This document shows positions 56,394-64,000 of a stretch of 64,000 bases of DNA, in pieces. A program made the position numbers and the translations under genes. The notes under the pieces were generated by a model. That model ran no database searches and was not told where the DNA came from. It saw only the letters and a program-made list of their open reading frames with translations. This DNA comes from CAWBOV01 sp963790525 (GTDB taxonomy: Bacteria; Actinomycetota; Actinomycetes; Mycobacteriales; Jatrophihabitantaceae), in contig CAWBOV010000006.1 in the NCBI GenBank assembly GCA_963790525.1, forward strand, positions 62,001 to 126,000. The letters run 5' to 3'. Position 1 is the stretch's first letter. The number at the start of each line of letters is the position of its first letter.

Positions 56394-57611
56394 CTACCCG
56401 GCGAGGGTGCGGGACGCGCGCAGGAGCCGCCGCGCCAGCACCGCCGGAACCAGCAGCGACACCGCCCCACCGAGCAGGAACACCAGCCGGGGGGACAGCG
56501 CCCCGGTCATGCCGCCGCCCAGGACCATCGCCCCGACCATCGCGCCGTTCATGATGCCGCTGGTGGCGGCCGAGATCCGCCCCCGCGCGGCCTCCGGTGA
56601 CCGCAACATCATCAGCGTGGAGGCGGACACGTTCAGCACGGCGTTGCTCACGCCCGCGAGCACGGCGCCCGGCACCAGCCAGATCACGGACGGCGCCGCC
56701 CCGGAGATGCACAGCGCCACGGCCAGCCCGCTGACCCCGAGCAGGGCGCTGCGCATGTGCAGAGCCGGGCTGGTGATGCGCCCGGCCAGGACGGAGCCGC
56801 ACACCATGGCCACTCCGGAGATCGTGGCATCCAGGCCGTACCAGGCGGCGCTCGCGTGCAGGGTCTCGCGGATCAGGAAGACGCTGGCGACGTTGGCCAT
56901 CCCGGCCAGCAGCACGAACGCCGCGAACAGCGACACGAGCGGGCGCATGACCGGGTCGTGGGCGATGATCTGCAGCCCCGCCCGCCAGCCGCCGTCGCCG
57001 GGGGCGGACGTGCGCCCGCGCCGATGCGAGATCAGCCCGCCGGCCGCCGCCACCGCGAGATAGGTCGCCGCGTCGAGGGTCAGCGGGACGACCGCTCCGC
57101 CCAGGCCCGTCAGCACGCCGCCGAGGATGGGGGCGAGCACCATCGTCGCGGTCATCGCCGACTGCGAGATCCCGTTCGCCGCGCCGAGCCGATCCTTGCC
57201 GACGATGCCCGGCAGCAGCGCGGACCAGGTGGCGGACGTGACCGACTGGCCGGCGCCGAGGGCGAAGACGAGCGCCAGCACCAGCGGTTGGGCCGTGACG
57301 TGCGCCAGCAGCAGGCACAGCGCGGCCTGCGCCAGCCCGATGCCGACGAGGAGGCGGCGGCTGTCGAAGCGGTCCACCAGCACGCCGGTCAGCGGCGCCA
57401 TGCAGACGAGGGGGGCGAACCCCGCGATGAGCAGCAGCGAGACCGCCCACGCGCCCGCTCCGCTGCCCTGGGTGCGCAGGGTCAGGGCGATCAGGGCCGC
57501 CTCGTCGCCGAGCAGGGAGACGGTCTTCGCGCCGATCGCGATGCCGAAGTTGCGGTTGCGCCACAGCGAAGCGGGCGCCGGAGCGATCTCGGGAGAAACT
57601 GTGAAAGACAT
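56394..57611 (-). CDS. Major facilitator superfamily transporter
   Basis: 405 residues with about 12 membrane helices. Motif A-like sequence VLVDRFDSRRLLVGIGLAQA lies between helices 2 and 3, and GRISAATSGIMNGAMVGAMV near the second half. The enterobactin exporter/MFS_3-like layout (SLWRNRNFGIAIGAKTVSLL start) suggests drug or siderophore export. ATG 57611 is 76 bases from the divergent ArsR-type regulator, which probably represses it. The substrate is unknown. Intact. Confidence 0.9.
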   Translation of the reverse strand: MSFTVSPEIAPAPASLWRNRNFGIAIGAKTVSLLGDEAALIALTLRTQGSGAGAWAVSLLLIAGFAPLVCMAPLTGVLVDRFDSRRLLVGIGLAQAALCLLLAHVTAQPLVLALVFALGAGQSVTSATWSALLPGIVGKDRLGAANGISQSAMTATMVLAPILGGVLTGLGGAVVPLTLDAATYLAVAAAGGLISHRRGRTSAPGDGGWRAGLQIIAHDPVMRPLVSLFAAFVLLAGMANVASVFLIRETLHASAAWYGLDATISGVAMVCGSVLAGRITSPALHMRSALLGVSGLAVALCISGAAPSVIWLVPGAVLAGVSNAVLNVSASTLMMLRSPEAARGRISAATSGIMNGAMVGAMVLGGGMTGALSPRLVFLLGGAVSLLVPAVLARRLLRASRTLAG

Positions 57612-57687
57612 GTTGTGAAAATAATGCTTCAGAAATCCTCGTGTCAAGAGTGCAGGGAACACCGGCGGGTCTCCTAGGCTGCGAGGC

Positions 57688-58293
57688 ATGACCACCAAGC
57701 CGCCCGTCCCCACCAAGACCCGGGGCAAGGGCGTCGTGCTGCGCGACCCCAGGGCGATCAAGGCGCTTGCCCATCCCGCCCGGCTGGACGTGCTGGACAA
57801 GTTCATGAGCGGCAGCGAGCTCACGGCGACGGAGGCCGCGGCCATCGCCGGTCTCAGCCCGTCGGCAATGAGCTACCACCTGCGCGAACTCGCCAAGTGG
57901 CAGATCATCACGCCGGTCGAGTCCGCCGACGGGCGCGAACGGCGCTGGAAGATGACGGCCGGGGGATTCTCCATCGAGCCGGAGAACCATGCCGCCACGC
58001 AGGCCGCCGAGGTGACGCTGATCAGCCGCATGCTCGACCGACAGCGGGCCGATGCGCTCGCGTGGTTCAACCACCAGGACGACGAGGCCGAGCGCTGGCG
58101 TGACCTGGCCACCATCGTCGGCAGCCACCGCTGGCTGAGCGCCGAGGAGGCCGAGGAGGTCGTCGACATCATCTGTACGGCGCTGGACAAGTACCGCGAC
58201 CGCACGCTCGCCGAGCACCCCGAGGGCACCCGCCGTGTGCAGATGGGGTTCATCGCCTTTCCCGACGCTCGGGACATCGGAGCCGGGGCGTAA
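57688..58293 (+). CDS. ArsR-type helix-turn-helix regulator
   Basis: 201 residues. The winged-helix domain (IKALAHPARLDVLDKFMSGS, TATEAAAIAGLSPSAMSYHL, RELAKWQIITPVESADGRER) is of the ArsR/HTH_20 type without metal-binding cysteines. A C-terminal helical region follows, with tryptophans that may bind a ligand. It is divergent from the MFS transporter over 76 bases that include an AT-rich stretch (GTGAAAATAATGCTTCAGAA), unusual in this DNA and a likely promoter/operator. Its stop is 47 bases before the molybdenum hydroxylase operon. Confidence 0.88.
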   Translation: MTTKPPVPTKTRGKGVVLRDPRAIKALAHPARLDVLDKFMSGSELTATEAAAIAGLSPSAMSYHLRELAKWQIITPVESADGRERRWKMTAGGFSIEPENHAATQAAEVTLISRMLDRQRADALAWFNHQDDEAERWRDLATIVGSHRWLSAEEAEEVVDIICTALDKYRDRTLAEHPEGTRRVQMGFIAFPDARDIGAGA

Positions 58294-58340
58294 CGTCCGA
58301 ACCAGACCCCACCTCGCGCAAAGGAAAAGGCCTCGTTCCC

Positions 58341-60646
58341 ATGACAGCGCTGAAACCCGGCAGCATCCTCGGTACCCGCGTGCTGCGCACCGAGGACCCC
58401 GCGTTCCTCACCCGCGGCGGCATCTACACCGACGACGTGGTCGATGACCGCCTGACGGGAGCGGTGCACGCGACGTTCGTGCGCTCACCCATCGCCCACG
58501 CCACGATCACGTCGATCGACGTCTCGGCGGCGCGCGAGGCGGAGGGTGTCGTCGCGGTGTTCACCGCCGAGGACCTCACCGACTTCGGCGACATCAGCGT
58601 CCCCATGCCCATGTACAACGCGGCGATGACCCAGCCGCCGCTGGCGCGCGGGGTGGTGCGCTTCGTCGGTGAGGCCATCGCGATGGTGCTGACCGAGGAG
58701 CGGTACCAGGGCGAGGACGCCGCGGAGCTGGTGGACGTCGAGTTCGACAGCCTGCCCGCTGTGGTGGACCCGCGAGCGGCCGCCCGCGACGAGACGCTGC
58801 TGTTCCCCGACGCCGGGACGAACACCGTCTGCACGTTCGGTGACCCGTCCGCCTTCGACGACTCGTTCCTCGACGCCTGCGAGGTCGTCGTGCGCCAGGA
58901 GGTGCTGAACCAGCGCGTCGCACCGGCTCCGATGGAGACTCGCGCGGCGGCAGCGGTCTGGGGCGCCGACGGGCGGCTGACCACGTGGATCCCGAATCAG
59001 GGCGCGCAGGGCACGCAGGCCGCCATGGCCGGCATGCTCGGTGTCGACACTGCGCTCGTGCACGTCATCACTCCTGATGTGGGAGGCGCATTCGGCGCGA
59101 AGTTCGGTGCTGATGCCGAGCACGCGCTGGTGGCCTGGGCGGCGCGGCGTACGGGCCGGCCGGTGCGGTGGGCGGAGTCGCGCTACGAGAACCTCATGGC
59201 GATGACCCATGGGCGCGCCCAGATCCAGCAGATCGCCATCGGTGGGACCCGGGACGGGGACGTCCGGGCCTACCGGCTGGAGGTGCTGCAGGACGGAGGG
59301 GCCTACCCCAAGTTCGGGCCTATCCTTCCGTCCCTGACGCTGCTGATGGCCCCCGGTACCTACGACATCGCCCATGTCGAGGCCAGCGCCCGAAGCGTCG
59401 CCACGAACACCACCCCGGTCGGGGCGTATCGCGGGGCGGGCCGTCCCGAGGCGACCGCCGCCATCGAGCGAGCGATGGACCTGTTCGCCGCCGAGATCGG
59501 AATGGACCCGGCCGAGGTGCGCCGCCGCAATCTGCTCGCCCCGTTCACCGAACCGCACGACAACGGCTTCGGCGCCCGCTACGACAGCGGCGACTACGAG
59601 GTCGCCCTGGACAAGGTCCTCGCCGCGGCGGGCTATGCCGACCTGCGCGCGGAGCAGGCCCTCCGCCGGGAGCGGGGCGACGTCCGCCAGCTCGGGATCG
59701 GCCTGGCCAGCTACGTCGAGATCACCGGCGGGGGCTCGGAGTCCGGTGCGCCGAACGAGAACGCGACCGTCGAGGTGCACCCCGACGGCAGCGCGACGAT
59801 CCTGACCGGTACCTCGCCGCACGGCCAGGGGCACGCGACGGCGTGGGCGATGCTGGCCAGCGAGGAACTCGGCATCCCCGTCGATCGGATCACCGTCCTG
59901 CACGGGGACACCGATCTGGTCCCCAAGGGCGGCGGGACCGGCGGCTCGCGGAGCCTGCAGCAAGGCGGCGCGGCGGTGCAGCAGGCCGCGCGAGAACTCG
60001 TCGACCTGGCGCGGCAGCGCGCCGCCGACGTCCTCGAGGCGAACCCCGACGACCTGCGGATCGACACCGCCCGCGCGGCGATCTACGTCAACGGCGCTCC
60101 GCACGCGTCGGTCAGCCTGGCCGATCTGGCCGAGCGGGAACGGTTGTTCGTCTACACGACGTTCTCCGCACCCGGCCCGACGTTCCCCTTCGGCGCGCAT
60201 GTCGCCGTGGTCGAGGTCGACATCGAGACCGGGCAGGCCACGCTGACCAGGGTGATCACCGTCGACGACGCCGGCGTCATCCTCAACCCGCTGCTGGCCG
60301 AGGGTCAGCGCCACGGCGGCATCGCCCAGGGTGCGGCGCAGGCGCTGCTCGAAGAGGTCGTCTACGACGACGACGGCAACCCGCTGACGGCGAGCTTCGC
60401 GGAGTACCCGTTCCTGTCGGCCACCGAGGTCCCGAGCTTCGAGCTCGTCGCCATGGAGACGCCGACGAGCTACAACCCCTTGGGCGCCAAGGGTGTCGGT
60501 GAGGCCGGCACCATCGGCGCCACCCCCGCGGTGCAGAACGCCGTGGTCGACGCGGTCGCCCACCTCGGCGTGCGCCACATCGACATGCCGACCACCTCAC
60601 GACGAGTGTGGCTCGCGATCCGAGCCGGCCAGGAGGGACAGTCCTG

Positions 60647-60647
<1 letters not shown>
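58341..60647 (+). CDS. Molybdenum hydroxylase large subunit (xanthine dehydrogenase/form II CoxL type)
   Basis: 768 residues. The molybdopterin-binding subunit shows DDRLTGAVHATFVRSPIAHA, the Q-loop GGAFGAKFGADAEHALVAWA, the active-loop motif VGAYRGAGRPEATAAIERAM and the C-terminal NPLGAKGVGEAGTIGATPAV with the catalytic glutamate. AYRGAGR marks the form II (putative) group; true CO dehydrogenases carry AYRCSFR. It therefore oxidises some heterocycle or aldehyde of unknown identity. It is the first gene of an L-S-M operon coupled by a TGATG overlap. Confidence 0.9.
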
Positions 60648-61104
<457 letters not shown>

Positions 61105-61108
<4 letters not shown>

Positions 61109-61917
61109 TCCCGCCCGTCTTCGAGCTCGTCCGCCCGACGTCGGTCGAGGAGGCGCTCGCACTCATGGCCGAGCACGGTGACGAGGCGAAGCTGCTCGCC
61201 GGCGGCCACTCCCTGCTGCCGATGATGAAGCTCCACCTCGCGATGCCCACCGTCGTCATCGACCTGACCCGGATCCCCGATCTGGCCGGGGTGCACCTCG
61301 ACGGCGACCACGTCGTGGTGGGCGCGCTGACCCGCCACCACGACGTCGCCACGTCACCGGACGTGCGGGCCGAACTCCCGCTGCTGGCGCATGCCGCGGG
61401 CCAGGTCGGAGATCCGCAGGTGCGCCACCGCGGCACGATCGGCGGCTCGCTCGCCCATGCCGACCCGGCGGCGGACCTGCCGTTGGCGGCGCTCGTCCTG
61501 GACGCGGTGCTCGTGGCGCAGGGTCCGGGCGGCCGGCGGGAGATCACCGCCGGCGAGTTCTTCACCGGATACTTCGCCACAGCACTGGCCGAGGACGAGA
61601 TCCTCGTCGAGATCCGCCTGCCCCGCCTCGCGGGCGTCGGGTGGGGCTATGAGAAGTTCACCCGCCGGGCCAACGACTGGGCGATCGTCGGCGCGGCCGC
61701 GGTGGCCGGGCGGGTGGCGCTGGCCAACATGGGCCCGGCGCCGATGCGCGCCGTCGCCACCGAGCGGGCCCTCGCCGGCGGCGCCTCGATCGCCGAGGCG
61801 GCGGAACTGGCGGCCGAGGGGACCGATCCGGTCACCGACCTGCACGCCGATCCGGAGTACCGGCACCACCTGGCGCGAGTGCTCGTCCGGCGCGCGCTGG
61901 AGACGGCCGCTGCCTGA
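61105..61917 (+). CDS. Molybdenum hydroxylase FAD-binding medium subunit
   Basis: 270 residues with the PCMH-type FAD fold: KLLAGGHSLLPMMKLHLAMP (AGGxS motif) and RHRGTIGGSLAHADPAADLP (TxGGN/S-type motif), then the C-terminal CO-dehydrogenase flavoprotein domain. It accepts electrons from the iron-sulfur subunit and passes them to quinone or another carrier. The order large-small-medium differs from the M-S-L order of classical cox operons. No maturation genes are seen. Confidence 0.93.
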
Positions 61918-61974
61918 GCACCGCCCGGGGCGCGCGGTGCAATCCCGCTCGCGCCGACTTCGTAAGATCGAGGG

Positions 61975-64000
61975 GTGACGACCACCGGCAGTGCACCGAC
62001 GCCCACCACCTCGCTCCCGACCGAGTACCGGCCGGCCGAGGTAGAGGGCCCGCTGTATCAGCGGTGGATCGATCGTGGCTATTTCACGGCCGATCCGGCC
62101 AGCGGCAAGGAGCCGTTCACCGTCGTCATCCCGCCGCCCAACGTGACCGGTGCGCTCCACCTCGGCCACGCGCTGGAGCAGACGATGATGGACGCGCTGA
62201 CCCGCCGGGCGCGCATGCAGGGCAAGGACGCGCTCTGGCTGCCCGGTATGGACCACGCCGGCATCGCCACGCAGACCCTCGTCGAGCGTCACCTGAGCGA
62301 GACGGAGGGCACGAGCAAGCACGACTACACGCGCGAGGAGTTCCTGGCGCGGGTGTGGGACTGGAAGGCCGAGTACGGCGGCAAGATCCTGGGCCAGATG
62401 CGCCGCCTCGGCGACGGTGTGGACTGGACGCGCGAGCGGTTCACCATGGACGAGGGGCTGTCGCTGGCCGTCCAGACGATCTTCAAGCGGCTCTACGACG
62501 ACGGGCTGATCTACCGCGCCGAACGCATCATCAACTGGTGTCCCAAGGATCTGACCGCGCTGTCGGACATCGAGGTCGATCACGCCGACGACGACGGTGA
62601 ACTGGTCTCGATCCGTTACGGCGACGGCGACAGCTCGATCGTCGTGGCCACCACGCGGGCGGAGACGATGCTCGGTGACACCGCGATCGCCGTGCACCCC
62701 GACGACGGCCGGTACCAGCACCTGGTCGGCACGCGCATCGCGCTGCCGCTGACCAATCGCACGATCCCCGTGGTGGCGGACATGCACGTCGATCCGAGCT
62801 TCGGCACCGGTGCGGTGAAGGTGACGCCGGCCCACGATCCCAACGACTTCGAGATCGGCCAGCGCCACGACCTGCCCTCCATCGTCATGCTCGACGAGCG
62901 GGGCGCCGTCACGGTGCCCGGAGAGTTCCACGGCCTCGACCGGCTGGAGGCCCGCACGGCAGTGGTGGCCGCCCTGCGCGAGGAGGGGCGCATCGTCGCC
63001 GAGAAGCGCCCGTACACGCACTCGGTGGGGCACTGTTCGCGCTGCGACACGGTCATCGAGCCGCGGCTGTCGCTGCAGTGGTTCGTGAAGGTGGAGCCGC
63101 TGGCCCGTGCGGCCGGGGACGCCGTGCGCGACGGGCGGGTGCGGATCGAGCCCGCGTCGCTGGCACCGCGTTACTTCAGCTGGGTCGACAACCTGCACGA
63201 CTGGTGCATCAGCCGCCAGCTGTGGTGGGGCCACCGCATCCCGGTCTGGTACTCACCTGACGGCGACATGATCTGCGTCGGGCCGGGGGAGACCGCGCCC
63301 GAGGGATACACGCAGGACCCCGACGTGCTCGACACGTGGTTCTCCTCCGGGCTCTGGCCGTTCTCGACCCTGGGCTGGCCCGAGCAGACCGAGGACCTCG
63401 CCCGTTACTACCCGAACTCCGTCCTGGTGACCGGGTACGACATCCTGTTCTTCTGGGTCGTTCGGATGATGATGTTCGGCCTGTACGCCATGGACGGGCA
63501 GCCGCCGTTCCCGACGATCCTGCTGCACGGCCTGATCCGCGACGCCTCGGGCAAGAAGATGTCCAAGTCCAAGGGCAACACGATCGACCCGCTGCAGTGG
63601 ATGGACGCCTACGGTTCGGACGCCGTGCGGCTGTCCCTCGCGCAGGGCGCCAATCCCGGCGCCGACCAGGCCGTGAACGAGGAGTGGGTGGTCGGCGCGC
63701 GCAAGTTCTGCAACAAGCTCTGGAACGCCACCCGGTTCGCCCTGCTGAACGGCGCCACCGTCGACGGTGACGTGCCGCAGATGCTCTCCGGTGCCGATGC
63801 CTGGATCATGTCGCGGCTGCACGGAGTGATCGCCGAGGTCGACGATCTATACGAGCGGTACGAGTTCGCCAAGATCGCCGACGTCCTCTACCACTTCGCG
63901 TGGGACGAGGTCTGCGACTGGTACCTCGAACTGTCGAAGGTGAGCCTCGGCGATGCCACCAGCGCGCCCGGCACGCGCCGGGTGCTGGGGGAGGTGCTCG
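61975..64000 (+). CDS. valS: Valyl-tRNA synthetase, 3' end beyond the window
   Basis: GTG 61975 opens a frame that runs to the window edge without a stop (675 codons). The HIGH-type motif is in PPPNVTGALHLGHALEQTMM, the editing domain has VVATTRAETMLGDTAIAVHP, and KMSKSKGNTIDP carries the second ATP-binding signature. The WFSSGLWPFSTLGWP region is typical of ValRS. The anticodon-binding and coiled-coil ends lie outside. It charges tRNA-Val, such as the one at 1074-1145. Confidence 0.96.
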   Translation, partial: MTTTGSAPTPTTSLPTEYRPAEVEGPLYQRWIDRGYFTADPASGKEPFTVVIPPPNVTGALHLGHALEQTMMDALTRRARMQGKDALWLPGMDHAGIATQTLVERHLSETEGTSKHDYTREEFLARVWDWKAEYGGKILGQMRRLGDGVDWTRERFTMDEGLSLAVQTIFKRLYDDGLIYRAERIINWCPKDLTALSDIEVDHADDDGELVSIRYGDGDSSIVVATTRAETMLGDTAIAVHPDDGRYQHLVGTRIALPLTNRTIPVVADMHVDPSFGTGAVKVTPAHDPNDFEIGQRHDLPSIVMLDERGAVTVPGEFHGLDRLEARTAVVAALREEGRIVAEKRPYTHSVGHCSRCDTVIEPRLSLQWFVKVEPLARAAGDAVRDGRVRIEPASLAPRYFSWVDNLHDWCISRQLWWGHRIPVWYSPDGDMICVGPGETAPEGYTQDPDVLDTWFSSGLWPFSTLGWPEQTEDLARYYPNSVLVTGYDILFFWVVRMMMFGLYAMDGQPPFPTILLHGLIRDASGKKMSKSKGNTIDPLQWMDAYGSDAVRLSLAQGANPGADQAVNEEWVVGARKFCNKLWNATRFALLNGATVDGDVPQMLSGADAWIMSRLHGVIAEVDDLYERYEFAKIADVLYHFAWDEVCDWYLELSKVSLGDATSAPGTRRVLGEVL

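Noticed and set aside
58485..60578. Large minus-strand frame opposite the molybdenum hydroxylase large subunit
   Set aside because: It mirrors a well-conserved plus-strand gene; composition-driven shadow.

Overview
The window is high-GC actinobacterial DNA. Evidence includes frequent GTG starts, stop/start overlaps of the ATGA, GTGA and TGATG type, tandem clpP1-clpP2, an aa3-oxidase CtaJ-like protein and a mycothiol-reductase-like DsbA protein. From memory, the gene order from about 27.7 kb to the right edge follows the Mycobacterium tuberculosis Rv2478c-Rv2448c block (ssb-like, ettA, thioesterase, alpha-glucosidase, glbO-type globin, HNH, CtaJ/DUF5130, pepN, DsbA-like, rpiB, tig, clpP1, clpP2, clpX, valS), with insertions and losses. 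Genus cannot be fixed from the sequence alone.

Left part (1-23.7 kb) is accessory. After a NarL-type regulator and tRNA-Val(GAC) come leftward genes for a GH15 glucosidase, a short-chain dehydrogenase and a MarR repressor. Rightward lies a redox run: pyruvate oxidase, a membrane protein, gluconate-dehydrogenase subunit 3, a GMC oxidoreductase, an enolase-superfamily dehydratase, a STAS protein and a large FAD plus Fe-S dehydrogenase. Most of these would pass electrons to quinone without NAD. Then follow a GAF-ANTAR protein, a glycogen-binding-like protein, a second MarR repressor facing a phytoene-desaturase-like oxidase, an aldose epimerase, an IS256 remnant and a tyrosine integrase beside tRNA-Arg(TCT). 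The two MarR genes share a 12-base near-palindrome in their upstream regions.

Middle part (24-49 kb) holds a GlxA-type AraC regulator, a metallophosphoesterase, ssb, ettA, a GH13 alpha-glucosidase, globin, MscS channel, HNH protein, amidase, complex IV-associated genes, a secreted transglycosylase, pepN, rpiB, a SpoIIE phosphatase, a PD40 propeller, a DNA glycosylase, an alcohol dehydrogenase and a glyoxalase-fold protein. At 49.0-49.9 kb there is a scar: a 5'-truncated TlpA-like redoxin, a GyrA-like fragment and the last residues of an integrase, next to tRNA-Gly(TCC).

Right part (50-64 kb): tRNA-Pro(TGG), tig, clpP1, clpP2 and clpX form the trigger factor/Clp protease block. It is followed by an AbiEi/DUF559 gene lying between copies of a 51-bp repeat core, then an MFS exporter with divergent ArsR-type regulator, a form II CoxL-type molybdenum hydroxylase operon (L-S-M) and the 5' part of valS.

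Many conserved genes, including ettA, pepN and clpX, are broken by one-base shifts that often sit in short G or C runs and sometimes compensate each other. I read these mainly as sequencing or assembly indels and annotate such genes as one CDS across the shifts.
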